Assembly: GCA_030692365.1 (NCBI GenBank)
Contig: JAUYCC010000026.1
Coordinates: forward strand, 1-64,000
DNA: 64,000 nt
Direction of reading: 5' to 3'
Source of the DNA: Pelolinea sp.
GTDB taxonomy: Bacteria > Chloroflexota > Anaerolineae > Anaerolineales > Anaerolineaceae
Shown here: piece by piece, positions 24,074-32,680 of the stretch
Numbering within the stretch: the first letter of the stretch is position 1
Layout of the letters: each line of letters begins with the position of its first letter
Program-made: the position numbers and the translations under genes
The notes under the pieces: model-generated
Databases searched by the model: none
What the model was told of the DNA's origin: nothing
What the model saw: the letters and a program-made list of their open reading frames with translations, nothing else

Positions 24074-25096
24074 CTATGGATATACAACTATCTTCATCGC
24101 TTTGCGCTGCGCGAGCAGGTCCAGCCCTTGATGCAGCTCTTTCAGCGGCATTTTATGCGAGATTAGCCCATCCAAATCGAGCGAGCGGCTTTCCAGCACT
24201 TTCACCGCCGCGGGGAATGTCGCATTCGCCAGCCATGCGCCAAAAACAGTGATTTCCTTAAAAGTGACCTGGCTTTGGGGGAAGGTTGCCACTGCCTGGG
24301 TGTTGACACCGAAAGCGACCACCTTGCCGCCTTTGCGTACCGCTTTGATGGCATCAGCCAACCCTGAACCTGCAGCGTCCACCACCACATCCGCGCCAAT
24401 GCCGGTGTGCTTTAAAACGAATTTCTCAAAATCTTCTTTGGAAGGGTCAATAACCAAATCAAAACCCATCTTGCGGCTGTAGTCCAGCCGGTAATCGGAC
24501 ATATCCGCGATGATGATCTTGCCGGCGCCTGCGGCTTTAAACATTTGGGCGTATAGCTGGCCGATCGGGCCTGCCCCGATCACTACTACCGATTCACCTG
24601 GCTGCAGGCGTACTTTATTTGTACCGTTAACCACATCCGCCAGCATCTCGGCAAACGCTCCGTGTTCCACCTGAACGCTGTCATCCATTTTAAAAGCCAA
24701 TTTACTGGCTACCACGTTGTATTCCGCGTAAGCGCCATTCACATGAATGCCAATCGCGCCAATATTCTCGCACAAATTGGGCAAGTGGATCTGACAATAA
24801 GTGCATGTGCCGCAATAATCGTTGGGCAGCACCACCACCCGGTCGTCGACCTTGACATTGGTAACCTCGGCGCCCACCTCAACAATCCGGCCCACATACT
24901 CATGGCCCAGGATGGTTCCGGGTGTGGCAATATACCCGGGCGGAACCGCGACGATATGCACATCCGTACCACAAATGCCTACCGCTTCGACCTTCAGTTT
25001 CACCTGATCCGGTTTGGTAATTTGCGGGACTGGCACATCTTTAAGAGTCAGTTTTCCTTCGCCTTCAAAAATCGCGGCTAACATTTTTTCTGACAT
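24074..25096 (-). CDS. Zinc-dependent sugar dehydrogenase (MDR family)
   Basis: A 340-residue MDR enzyme. Catalytic zinc: 'GICGTDVH' and 'GHEYVG'; structural zinc: 'CGTCTYCQIHLPNLC'. Nucleotide loop 'VIGAGPIGQLYAQMF', followed by 'IIADMSDYR' with an acidic residue that favours NAD. It is clearly different from the other dehydrogenase of this operon (20051-21052), so two oxidations are provided. It lies between rbsD (16 bp) and the transketolase N-subunit (8 bp). Sorbitol/threonine-type enzymes are the nearest functional relatives; the substrate is unknown. Confidence 0.85.
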   Translation of the reverse strand: MSEKMLAAIFEGEGKLTLKDVPVPQITKPDQVKLKVEAVGICGTDVHIVAVPPGYIATPGTILGHEYVGRIVEVGAEVTNVKVDDRVVVLPNDYCGTCTYCQIHLPNLCENIGAIGIHVNGAYAEYNVVASKLAFKMDDSVQVEHGAFAEMLADVVNGTNKVRLQPGESVVVIGAGPIGQLYAQMFKAAGAGKIIIADMSDYRLDYSRKMGFDLVIDPSKEDFEKFVLKHTGIGADVVVDAAGSGLADAIKAVRKGGKVVAFGVNTQAVATFPQSQVTFKEITVFGAWLANATFPAAVKVLESRSLDLDGLISHKMPLKELHQGLDLLAQRKAMKIVVYP

Positions 25097-25112
25097 TGCT
25101 GCTCCTTGTAAG

Positions 25113-25508
25113 TTAGAAAATTACCCCGGAAACCAGAATGACATTGGCAAAGGGGGTACATTCGCCTGTACGGATGATGGCGCGTGATTCGGTGCTCAGT
25201 TTTTTAAATTTATCATGAGGTACATAAACCACATCAGCATCCTTGAAAATATCCTTGATAGCTTGGGCAAGTTTAGGATTCTTGTCCCTCAATTCTTCAG
25301 CCAGAATAATCTGCTGGACTTTTAATTCGCTGGCCACAGCTTTGGTAACATCTATAAAGCCCGGAAGCCCAGGGGTTACAGCGATGTCGATTCGCCACAG
25401 GTAATCCGGGATGGATAATCCCGCGTCACAAATTGTCAGTTTATCCATATGCCCCATGCTGGCAACGAGTTGTGAAATATCTTGGTTTAACACTCCTTTT
25501 ATTTTCAT
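25113..25508 (-). CDS. rbsD: D-ribose pyranase / sugar mutarotase
   Basis: A 131-residue RbsD. The catalytic His is in 'GHMDKLTICDAGL' and the C-terminal signature is 'RTGECTPFANVIL'. RbsD interconverts pyranose and furanose (or beta and alpha) forms of ribose and related sugars just after import. The start at 25508 is chosen because the family begins 'MKIKGVLNQDI' and a GAGGAG site precedes it. It is the first gene after the ABC transporter genes, behind a 160-bp gap holding a hairpin, a TATAAT box and a LacI-type half-palindrome, so it may have its own regulated promoter. Confidence 0.87.
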   Translation of the reverse strand: MKIKGVLNQDISQLVASMGHMDKLTICDAGLSIPDYLWRIDIAVTPGLPGFIDVTKAVASELKVQQIILAEELRDKNPKLAQAIKDIFKDADVVYVPHDKFKKLSTESRAIIRTGECTPFANVILVSGVIF

Positions 25509-25536
25509 AAATCTACTCCTCAACGTTTGTTAATCC

Positions 25537-25552
25537 TTTGCGCATAATTATA
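25537..25552 (-). promoter_or_regulatory. Possible internal LacI-controlled promoter before rbsD
   Basis: On the minus strand a TATAAT box (25552-25547) is followed by ATGCGCAAA (25545-25537), matching 9 of 10 bases of the TTTGCGCAAA core at the head of the operon. No convincing -35 box is visible at 16-18 bp. Confidence 0.45.
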
Positions 25553-25596
25553 TTTTTTTGCGGAAATTTTATTTTCTGCAAAAATTTTATTGGGAA

Positions 25597-25624
25597 ATGC
25601 ATAATACTTCTCATCATTATGCAA
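25597..25624 (-). other. Stem-loop between permease and rbsD
   Basis: ATGCATAAT (25597-25605) pairs with ATTATGCAA (25616-25624) at 8 of 9 positions, loop 10. It sits in the gap after the second permease gene and may reduce read-through or stabilise the upstream message. It lacks a clean T tract. Confidence 0.4.
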
Positions 25625-25669
25625 TTCTTTTAATAAGTAAGCTGTTTTCTTCAATCAATGTGAATCTTT

Positions 25670-26677
25670 TTATACGGCTTTGACTTCTTCCTTTCTCATT
25701 GTTGGTGCAATATAGCGTACCTTTTGGGCTTCAATCAGCATAGCAATAATGATTACGAACCCACGAATTGTCTCAACCCAGAACACATTAACCGCCATCA
25801 TGTTTAGTCCGGCGCTGATGACAGTTAGAAGAAGAACACCGCCCAATCCATTGATCACCTTTCCCTGGCCGCCTTTTAGACTAATACCACCAATCACTGA
25901 AGCAGCCATCACCTCAAATATCATGCCGTCCCCTAACGAGCTCATTGCATTGGTCAATCTCGCTGCAAGTACCCAGCCAGCAAAGGCGGCCATAAATCCG
26001 CTTATCATATACACTTGGATTATTCTTCGCTCGGGTTTGACACCAGAAGCCAATGCAGCTTTACGGTTTGCACCCACGGCATAAAGTTCCCGCCCAAATG
26101 GCGTATGTGTAGTTATCACATATGCGATAGCAAACATGACAATTAAAACAATTACGGGCAGGGGAACAGGGCCTACTTTATGAAGACCAATTTCATTAAA
26201 TGCGGGAATTTTATTATAAGCGGTTTGCCCTCCATTAACCACTAACATGACACCCCGCAACGCAATTAACATGGCCAATGTTTCAACAAAATTGTTCATG
26301 CGAAATTTGGTAATCATCACACCATTAAAAAGACCAATCAATATTCCCATCAACAGAATGATTGGGATGGCAACATAAATTGGCAGCATTAAACCGCTGC
26401 CATAAACAGGCCAACCGGACCCGTTCATAAGCCAGATTCCGATTAATCCGGCCAATCCCAAAACAGATGATGCGGAAAGGTCAAAATTTCCTGTAATAAG
26501 CGTAAAGCTCTGGCCAATGACAAGCAACCCCAAGACTGAGGCATTTAAGAGAATATTCAGGAAATTTACAGCACTAAAAAAGTTTTTTGCCAAGTTCCCA
26601 AAGAAAATCATCACAATGGCCAATAAAAACCAAATCAGATTATCCATTAAAAATGGGATAAATTTTTTCGAATTCAT
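25670..26677 (-). CDS. Ribose-type (CUT2) ABC transporter permease, system 1
   Basis: A 335-residue RbsC-like permease with about nine hydrophobic helices. Family marks: 'LLVIGQSFTLITGNFDLSASSVLGLAG', 'INGLGGVLLLTVISAGLNMM' and the EAA-like cytoplasmic loop 'ANRKAALASGVKPERRIIQVYMISGF'. It carries a sugar across the inner membrane together with its partner permease (26712-27743), the double ATPase and lipoprotein SBP of the same operon. The pair of different permeases suggests a heterodimer, whereas RbsC itself is a homodimer. Confidence 0.9.
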   Translation of the reverse strand: MNSKKFIPFLMDNLIWFLLAIVMIFFGNLAKNFFSAVNFLNILLNASVLGLLVIGQSFTLITGNFDLSASSVLGLAGLIGIWLMNGSGWPVYGSGLMLPIYVAIPIILLMGILIGLFNGVMITKFRMNNFVETLAMLIALRGVMLVVNGGQTAYNKIPAFNEIGLHKVGPVPLPVIVLIVMFAIAYVITTHTPFGRELYAVGANRKAALASGVKPERRIIQVYMISGFMAAFAGWVLAARLTNAMSSLGDGMIFEVMAASVIGGISLKGGQGKVINGLGGVLLLTVISAGLNMMAVNVFWVETIRGFVIIIAMLIEAQKVRYIAPTMRKEEVKAV

Positions 26678-26711
26678 CTAGATTAATTCTCCTTTATATT
26701 GATGTTTTTTC

Positions 26712-27743
26712 CTATGCTTCTTTTACCTTTTCAACAGTTGATACTGATTTTCCATCAGAATCTGTACTTTTAAATCGCACTTTTTGTGCATCGATCAGCA
26801 TAGCAAACAGTATAACTACACCTCTAACTGCATCAATCATGAATCCAGAAACCCTCATCAGGTTTAGTCCTGAGTTAATGGATGCCAGCAGCAAAACGCC
26901 GCCAAGCGCACCGATCATTTTGCCGCGGCCGCCGAAGAGGGATATACCGCCTATCACAGCCGCGGCTTGAATTTCGAAAATCATTCCTTTACCCAACTGT
27001 TCCATTGCAACACCGATACGCCCTAACTGCATCCATGCGGCAAAAGCAGCCATAAATCCGCTAATCAGATATACCTGGCGGATAAGTTTTTCAGGGTTAA
27101 TTCCCGAAGCTAAAGCGGCATCTCTGTTCCCGCCCACAGCGTACATATTTCGCCCAAATCGCGTGTAATTGGTAATAAAAAAAGCGATTATGAAAAGAAT
27201 TACCATGACAAGTACACTAATTGGAAATAGTCCGATATTTCCTCCTCCTAGTACCAGAAATGATTTTGGCATGCCGGTAATAGACTCGCCTTCATTCCAT
27301 ACTAAAACCATACCTCTCAAGATGATCAACATTGCCAATGTGACGATGAAGTTATTCATCTTAAGTTTTGTAATGAGAATGCCATTTATCCACCCGATCA
27401 ACAGTCCAACTGCAAACATAGCTGTAAGGCCGATAGCCGGGGAAAGCATCCAGCCACTTCCAAAGTAAGGAGCTTCAGCCGGAGTTATTAACCATGCGCC
27501 AATTATTGCAGTTAATCCAAGGGTCGATTCAGCACTTAGATCAAAATTACCTGTAATGAGGGTGAAACTCTGTCCGACAACCATGACACCCAATACGGCA
27601 GAATGAACAAGAATATTGGTAAAGTTCTGTTGAGTAAAATAATGTGGTGATGATGATGAAAAAAGCGATATTGAGATTAGCAACAGAATCCAAATGAGGT
27701 TATCGAGTAAGGCAACTATTATTTTGTTTTTGTTGATTTTCAT
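26712..27743 (-). CDS. Ribose-type (CUT2) ABC transporter permease, system 1, second subunit
   Basis: A 343-residue RbsC-like permease closely related to its neighbour ('VMVVGQSFTLITGNFDLSAESTLGLTA', 'GNRDAALASGINPEKLIRQVYLISGFMAAFAAWM', 'GGISLFGGRGKMIGALGGVLLL'). Two paralogous permeases in one cassette imply a heterodimeric channel. It starts three bases after the ATPase stop and precedes the other permease by 34 bp. Confidence 0.9.
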   Translation of the reverse strand: MKINKNKIIVALLDNLIWILLLISISLFSSSSPHYFTQQNFTNILVHSAVLGVMVVGQSFTLITGNFDLSAESTLGLTAIIGAWLITPAEAPYFGSGWMLSPAIGLTAMFAVGLLIGWINGILITKLKMNNFIVTLAMLIILRGMVLVWNEGESITGMPKSFLVLGGGNIGLFPISVLVMVILFIIAFFITNYTRFGRNMYAVGGNRDAALASGINPEKLIRQVYLISGFMAAFAAWMQLGRIGVAMEQLGKGMIFEIQAAAVIGGISLFGGRGKMIGALGGVLLLASINSGLNLMRVSGFMIDAVRGVVILFAMLIDAQKVRFKSTDSDGKSVSTVEKVKEA

Positions 27744-27746
27744 GGG

Positions 27747-29258
27747 TTAATTGCTTCCTTCTACTGCCCGAAGAATGTTTTCAACGGATGTATTTTTATC
27801 ATGGGTTAAAAATTCTTTTATAATTTTTCCCTGATACATCACTAAAATCCGGTCACACATATCCAGCAGTTCATGAATTTCTTCAGAGATAACCACAACC
27901 GCAGCACCTTCCTGCGCAAGTTGGTCAATAATACGCATGATTTCCACTTTAGCTTGAACGTCAACACCCTGAGTAGGTTCATCAAGCAGTAAGACCTTGG
28001 GTTTAATACTTACAAGTTTTGCGAAGACTGTCTTCTGTTGGTTGCCGCCGCTAAGGAATTGAACCTGCTGGTTTACAGAGCTTGCCTTTATATTAAGCTT
28101 GCCAACCATTTGGTTGACCAGTTGATTCTCTTTGGGATGATTAATTAGACCCACCTTGTTGATCAATTCACGAAGAATTGGAAGGGAAATATTTTCATAA
28201 ATCGGCCTGAGACCAAAAATACCATATCCATGTCTATCTCTCGGCAAATAAGCAACCCCTTGATCAAGTGCGTCTCTTGGGTCTTTCGCTTTAAAATTCT
28301 TTCCCTCAATCTTCACTGAACCTGTTCCTAAATGCTCGAGACCAAACAGACCACGGGCGAATGTATCCTTTCCGCAGCCTTCCAGCCCTGTCAAACCGAT
28401 AATCTCACCCTTTTTTAAGGTTAAATTAAGATTTGAGTATTCACCCGCTCTTGATAATCCCGAAACCTCCAGAACTACTTTTCCGTCAAGATTCCTGCCG
28501 GTATGCTTGAAACGTTCAACTGCTGCGCCACTAATCAGGCGGATTAACTCGGGCTGATCGAGCTCCTTGATATCATAATCACCAATTTTTTCGCCATCAC
28601 GTAAAATGGTAACCGTATCGCACAATTCAAATACTTCTTCCAGGTAGTGAGAAATGTAAATGAAAGCAACGCCTGTATCACGCTGTTTGCGAACAAAATC
28701 AAATAACATCTCAACTTCATTTTTCGGTAAAGGAGCGGTAGCCTCATCCAGGACAATGACTTTCGCATTAGCAAACATCGCTTTAGCAATTTCCAGGATT
28801 TGGCTTTCCGCCACACTTAATCCTTCCACTTTTCGGGTTACATCGATATTCAAACCTAATTCTCTAAGGTGTGTTTCTGCCAGTTGGTTAACTTTTCTCC
28901 AATCAATAATCCCCAATTTATTAACAGGCATATCGCCACAGAAGACATTTTCAGCAATACTTAATGGAGCGATCAGCTGCGAATGCTGGTGGACACAAGT
29001 GATCCCTAATTGGCGCGCGATGGTTGAAGTCATTGCATCAATTTCTTCGTTATTAAAAAAGATTAGCCCACCATCCTTCGGATAAATTCCCGTAAGGATA
29101 TTAACCAATGTTGATTTTCCTGCGCCATTTTTTCCTACAAGTCCCCGTATTTCACCAGGTTTTAAAAGAAAATCAACATTTCTAAGTGCTTTGACGCCCG
29201 GGAAAATTTTTACAATCCCCCGCATTTCGATAATATAACCATTGTTTTGATTATTCAT
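27747..29258 (-). CDS. Sugar ABC transporter ATPase with two nucleotide-binding domains, system 1
   Basis: A 503-residue RbsA-type double ATPase. Domain 1: Walker A 'GKNGAGKST', signature 'LSVAESQILEIAKA', Walker B 'VIVLDEATAPL'. Domain 2: degenerate Walker A 'GLEGCGKDTF', strong signature 'LSGGNQQKTVFAK', Walker B 'VLLLDEPTQGVD'. This asymmetric pattern is typical of RbsA/AraG/MglA. It powers import through the two following permeases. It lies after the SBP gene beyond a 111-bp gap holding a strong hairpin. Confidence 0.92.
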   Translation of the reverse strand: MNNQNNGYIIEMRGIVKIFPGVKALRNVDFLLKPGEIRGLVGKNGAGKSTLVNILTGIYPKDGGLIFFNNEEIDAMTSTIARQLGITCVHQHSQLIAPLSIAENVFCGDMPVNKLGIIDWRKVNQLAETHLRELGLNIDVTRKVEGLSVAESQILEIAKAMFANAKVIVLDEATAPLPKNEVEMLFDFVRKQRDTGVAFIYISHYLEEVFELCDTVTILRDGEKIGDYDIKELDQPELIRLISGAAVERFKHTGRNLDGKVVLEVSGLSRAGEYSNLNLTLKKGEIIGLTGLEGCGKDTFARGLFGLEHLGTGSVKIEGKNFKAKDPRDALDQGVAYLPRDRHGYGIFGLRPIYENISLPILRELINKVGLINHPKENQLVNQMVGKLNIKASSVNQQVQFLSGGNQQKTVFAKLVSIKPKVLLLDEPTQGVDVQAKVEIMRIIDQLAQEGAAVVVISEEIHELLDMCDRILVMYQGKIIKEFLTHDKNTSVENILRAVEGSN

Positions 29259-29313
29259 TCCGCGTCCCTATCTTGAATGTAATTAAAGATAATATAAAAA
29301 TAATTCCAAAATG

Positions 29314-29358
29314 ATGTCCTGCGGGCAGGACTTAAAACATTTACTACCCGCAGGACAT
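29314..29358 (-). other. Intercistronic hairpin after SBP gene, with alternative fold
   Basis: Twelve-base perfect arms 29314-29325 and 29347-29358 (ATGTCCTGCGGG / CCCGCAGGACAT). Inside, GTCCTGC-GG-GCAGGAC (29316-29331) can form a competing hairpin with the same sequence. Such 3' stem-loops after SBP genes usually block decay or partly terminate, keeping SBP in excess over the membrane parts. Confidence 0.65.
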
Positions 29359-29369
29359 TGAGATTTTTT

Positions 29370-30503
29370 TTACTTTGAAACGTAGGCTGTGCCTTCCGGC
29401 TTGGTCCCACTCTTATCCATCAGAGTCCAGGGGATGTCGGTGCTAATATTGGATTCATCCACCAACACAGTAGCAAGGAACAATTCCATAGTGCCATCGG
29501 CATTTGCTTTTATTTTCGCAGGTGACCAGATAGCGCCTTCTTGTACGAATTCGCCCTCTTCAATGGGTTCACCTTTAAGAGCTTTATCTATATAGGCAGT
29601 CACAACAGGGAAGTCAGAAACTGGCTGTCCACCGCATCCGTCATGAGTACCATTCCAAATACCCTCAAGCGCCGTTGGGCCGCAGTCAACAGATGTCATG
29701 ATCATGTGGTCTTTTTCGCCGCGCAGCGGTACAGACCCGCGCACCTGCTCGAGTGCAGCCAATGTTCCAGGAACATATACGTTATCTGAGTGCATGTAAA
29801 TACCACGCAGGTCAGGGTTAGCGGTTAAAACATCGATCGCGATCTGTTGGCCTTTTGCGGCATCCCAGTCTCCAACCTTCTGGATAACTTCAATGTCGGG
29901 ATATTTGTCAACAATATCGTGGAAGCCATCTCGCCGTAGTTGGCCTACATTCTGGCCGAGGTTACCGGTGATTTCCAATACTTTGCCTTCTGGTTTGCCA
30001 TAAACCTTAGTGAGCATATCTACCATCTTCTGTCCAGCCTGCTGACCAGCCAGGAAATTATCTGACAGGACAGTCATTGCAATTTTGCATCCCGCGGGTG
30101 AGCGGTCAATGGTAAAGAAGGGAACACCAGCCGCATTCGCTTTTTCAACAGCGGCGCAAATGCCAGCGCTGTCTTCCGGGACGGTCACGATGGCATCAAC
30201 ACCCAGAGAGAGCATGTAGTCAATATCGTCATTTTGCTTCTGAGGATCCGCATTGGCATTCGTGGTAATGATTGACCAGCCCATTTTATTGACTGCCTGC
30301 GCGAACGCATCTTCGATCATTTTTTGGCCGCCATATAACGCCGGAGCCGCATAACCAATTTGAACCGTTGTATCTTTAGCTGCAACCTCGACCTCAACAA
30401 TCTGAGTTTGAATCTCTGTCTTGGTTACAACTTCGGGTTGGCAGGCGGTCAGCGCGAAAGCTGCGACCATAACCAAACCCAACAAGAATTTTAGTGATTT
30501 CAT
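29370..30503 (-). CDS. Sugar-binding lipoprotein of ABC transporter, system 1
   Basis: A 377-residue periplasmic-binding-protein type I (RbsB/LacI-fold) protein. The signal ends in the lipobox 'LTAC' with C21 lipidated. Core motifs: 'SLGVDAIVTVPEDSAGICAAVEKANAAG', 'FFTIDRSP', 'GNLGQNVGQLRRDGF' and 'GIYMHSDN'. It captures the sugar outside and delivers it to the permeases. It shares long segments with the SBP of system 2 (41358-42383), so both probably bind related sugars. First gene of the 17-gene operon; the regulated promoter lies about 200 bp upstream. Confidence 0.92.
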   Translation of the reverse strand: MKSLKFLLGLVMVAAFALTACQPEVVTKTEIQTQIVEVEVAAKDTTVQIGYAAPALYGGQKMIEDAFAQAVNKMGWSIITTNANADPQKQNDDIDYMLSLGVDAIVTVPEDSAGICAAVEKANAAGVPFFTIDRSPAGCKIAMTVLSDNFLAGQQAGQKMVDMLTKVYGKPEGKVLEITGNLGQNVGQLRRDGFHDIVDKYPDIEVIQKVGDWDAAKGQQIAIDVLTANPDLRGIYMHSDNVYVPGTLAALEQVRGSVPLRGEKDHMIMTSVDCGPTALEGIWNGTHDGCGGQPVSDFPVVTAYIDKALKGEPIEEGEFVQEGAIWSPAKIKANADGTMELFLATVLVDESNISTDIPWTLMDKSGTKPEGTAYVSK

Positions 30504-30664
30504 CTTTCTCTTACTCCTTTTTTTTATTTTTTGATAGTCTCAAATAACAGATGTGTTCGTAAATTTCTTCTTATAATCCACCTCCTTCAAGAATATATAA
30601 GCCCTGTCAAATAGAATGATGATTCATAACACAACAAGAATGCCGATCTCATCTTATAAAATCG

Positions 30665-30700
30665 CGTAAAGGTTTGCGTAAAGGTTTGCGCAAACATTTT
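30665..30700. promoter_or_regulatory. Tandem LacI-family operators
   Basis: The 12-mer CGTAAAGGTTTG occurs twice head to tail (30665-30676 and 30677-30688) and the second copy runs into GTTTGCGCAAAC (30684-30695), a perfect palindrome with the CG-centred core typical of LacI-family operators. It lies immediately downstream of the -10 box at 30703-30708 and is the likely target of the LacI gene at 19010-20044. Confidence 0.8.
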
Positions 30701-30702
30701 AC

Positions 30703-30731
30703 ATTATAGCAATATTTCACATCAGTGTCAA
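30703..30731 (-). promoter_or_regulatory. Perfect sigma70 promoter of the 17-gene sugar operon
   Basis: On the minus strand TTGACA (30731-30726), a 17-bp spacer and TATAAT (30708-30703), both perfect. A promoter this strong is normally held off, which fits the operators placed just downstream. Confidence 0.88.
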
Positions 30732-30804
30732 GAATTTTTAAGGAATACGTCTGAATTTTCAATTCATTTGATAACAAACCACATTTCGCCATTCAATAAA
30801 AAAG

Positions 30805-30840
30805 AAAGACCTGCGTATTTTAGGAATCACGCAGGTCTTT
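30805..30840 (-). terminator. Terminator of the SDR gene
   Basis: Perfect 12-base arms AAAGACCTGCGT (30805-30816) and ACGCAGGTCTTT (30829-30840); reading leftward it is followed by a T-rich run. A second perfect AT-rich inverted repeat (30841-30864) lies between it and the SDR stop. It isolates the SDR transcript from the sugar operon promoter. Confidence 0.82.
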
Positions 30841-30875
30841 GATTAATAATTCCAATTATTAATCTGAGCTTTTTT

Positions 30876-31628
30876 TTAATCAGCAAATGGAGAGCTCTTA
30901 CCCTCAAAAGGATTTCTGAAATTGTAAACCGGTACATCCGGGATATGCACCTGATCCGGCTGCTGGATCACCCAGGCAACCGCATCGGCAATCGTTTCCG
31001 GCGGCACAAACCTCGCCAGGATTTCGGGTGTCAGTTTCGCGCCTGAATCAGGCCAGAATGGTGTATTCGTGGCTGCGGGTGAAATGAGATGGACATGGAT
31101 ATTATCGCGCGTCAGTTCTTCGCGCAGAGCCGCACTTAACCCTTCCAGACCCCATTTGGCCGCGCAGTAAGCAGTACGGTTATCCTCGCCCACCTTTCCT
31201 GCCAGAGAACCAATATTGACGATCCTACCGCCCCCCTGCTTTCTCATATAAGGCACTACCGCCCGCGTGCACAGAAATGGCGCCTTTAAAGTGGTATCCA
31301 GGGTATGATCCCAAAATTCTTCGGTGGTCTGTTCCAGGCTGCCTGGAGGTCCCCAGAAAGCGCTGTTGACCAGGATATCTACCCGGCCGTATTTTTCAAC
31401 AACTTTCTTTACCATCTCTTCAACATCCCCGTTGTCCGTCACATCTGCCGGGATGCTTACAGCTTCAGCGCCCAGATTCAGCACTTCCAGTTTTATTTTT
31501 TCCAGCTTCTCTTCAGTCCGCGCGACCAGTGCTAGTTTAGCACCTGACGCCGCCAATTTAAGACTGGTAGCTTTGCCTATGCCGCTGCTCGCGCCAGTGA
31601 CTATAGCGACTTTGCCCTTAATTTCCAT
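30876..31628 (-). CDS. Short-chain dehydrogenase/reductase
   Basis: An SDR of about 250 residues: 'VTGASSGIGKATSL', Asp63 region 'PADVTDNGDVEEM', 'NSAFWG' in place of the usual NNAG, catalytic Ser in 'NIGSLAGK' and 'YCAAKWGLEGL' for Y-x3-K. The loop after strand 2 ends 'LVARTEEK', a basic residue that favours NADPH. General family; substrate unknown. I start at Met5 (31628), preceded by GGAGG. It diverges from the PfkB kinase gene and ends in its own terminator, so it is monocistronic. Confidence 0.84.
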   Translation of the reverse strand: MEIKGKVAIVTGASSGIGKATSLKLAASGAKLALVARTEEKLEKIKLEVLNLGAEAVSIPADVTDNGDVEEMVKKVVEKYGRVDILVNSAFWGPPGSLEQTTEEFWDHTLDTTLKAPFLCTRAVVPYMRKQGGGRIVNIGSLAGKVGEDNRTAYCAAKWGLEGLSAALREELTRDNIHVHLISPAATNTPFWPDSGAKLTPEILARFVPPETIADAVAWVIQQPDQVHIPDVPVYNFRNPFEGKSSPFAD

Positions 31629-31718
31629 AATTGCCTCCAAAGTAAATGATTTTTATATGGGGTATTCCAACCGATGACATGAAAAATCCCACTGCTTCTT
31701 TTTTTGAAATTTCTAATA

Positions 31719-31730
31719 CTATAATTATAG
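31719..31730. promoter_or_regulatory. Palindromic double -10 element between divergent genes
   Basis: CTATAATTATAG is a 12-bp palindrome giving TATAAT on both strands (+ strand 31720-31725). The + copy lies only 10 bases before the likely PfkB start at 31736, which has no ribosome site, so a leaderless message is possible. No good -35 box is evident at proper spacing (TTGAAA 31704-31709 is too close). Confidence 0.4.
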
Positions 31731-31735
31731 TCGCC

Positions 31736-32680
31736 ATGAATTCAGCCAGAAAATGGGATGTCATCGGTTTTGGCGCTATCGCTGTGGACGATTTGCTGTA
31801 TGTCCATTCATTCCCCCAGCCTAATTCAAAAATTGAGGTTGTCAAACGCGACCGGCAGGGCGGTGGTCTAACCGGAACCGCTTTGGTGGCTGCCTCTCGT
31901 TTGGGAGCGCGTTCGGCATACTTTGGCTTGCTGGGGCATAATGATCTTTCAGACTTCACCATCCGGGAATTTGCCCGGGAAGGTGTTGACACGTCGCTTT
32001 GCCCGAGAAATGAAAAAGCTCAACCAATATACTCTTCTATCATCGTTGACCAGTCAAACAGTGAAAGAACCATACTTTATTCTCTTGAGAATTTCTCACC
32101 TCCAGAACCCACTCTCATTCCTCGAGACCTGCCAAAGGCTTGCAGGCTGGTGTTCATAGATACCTACTTCCTTCCTTTGACAAGATATTTGGTGGAGATT
32201 TCCCACTCATGCGATACTCCTGTAATCGCGGATATTGAGTCCCTTAGGATTATGGATTTCCCGGAGACGCTGGACGCGATTGATTATTTGATCCTGAGCC
32301 AGGAGTTTGCCGCTCAAATCACCGCAGCCAGTTCCCCTGCAAACATCCTTCAAAAATTGAATACCCCTCAACGGAACTGTGCAGTCATCACTGAAGGAAA
32401 ACAGGGCTGCTGGTTTCAGGAGAAAGGTGGCGCTGTCTATCATATGCCTGCCTTCAAAGTAGATGCAGTGGATACCACCGGATGTGGAGATGTCTTTCAC
32501 GGCGCCTACGCCGCAGCACTGGTTAGGGGCGAGGTTAACACCACGGCTGTAATCCAGGCGTCCGCAGCAGCCGCTATGAAAGCCACAAAGCCGGGCGGCA
32601 GGGCAGGTATACCCAGCCTTAACGCATTGCAAGAATTCATCAAGGCAAATCCTGAAGTTGTTCCTCATAAGGTCGAATAA
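31736..32680 (+). CDS. PfkB-family sugar kinase
   Basis: A ribokinase-like kinase of 314 residues from the start I prefer. 'DRQGGGLTGTALVAASRLGA' is the substrate loop, and 'VDTTGCGDVFHGAYAAALVRG' is the PfkB signature with the catalytic Asp and anion hole. It phosphorylates a sugar, nucleoside or keto-acid. The track ORF starts 30 residues earlier, but the fold begins at 'WDVIGFGAIAVDDLL'. The stop shares a base with the next ATG (TAATG), so it is coupled to the FGGY kinase. Two kinases next to an aldolase imply either bisphosphate formation or two parallel substrates. Confidence 0.85.
   Translation: MNSARKWDVIGFGAIAVDDLLYVHSFPQPNSKIEVVKRDRQGGGLTGTALVAASRLGARSAYFGLLGHNDLSDFTIREFAREGVDTSLCPRNEKAQPIYSSIIVDQSNSERTILYSLENFSPPEPTLIPRDLPKACRLVFIDTYFLPLTRYLVEISHSCDTPVIADIESLRIMDFPETLDAIDYLILSQEFAAQITAASSPANILQKLNTPQRNCAVITEGKQGCWFQEKGGAVYHMPAFKVDAVDTTGCGDVFHGAYAAALVRGEVNTTAVIQASAAAAMKATKPGGRAGIPSLNALQEFIKANPEVVPHKVE

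Larger units (their letters stand above)
30504..30875. other. Intergenic regulatory region
   Basis: This 372-bp stretch has no gene. From left to right it holds an untranslated leader of about 190 nt for the sugar operon, tandem LacI-type operators (30665-30695), a perfect minus-strand promoter (30703-30731) and the terminator hairpins of the SDR gene (30805-30864). Confidence 0.8.

Noticed and set aside
31646-31735. N-terminal extension of the PfkB kinase
   Set aside because: These 30 residues do not resemble the family and would place the start close to the divergent SDR gene inside its promoter.
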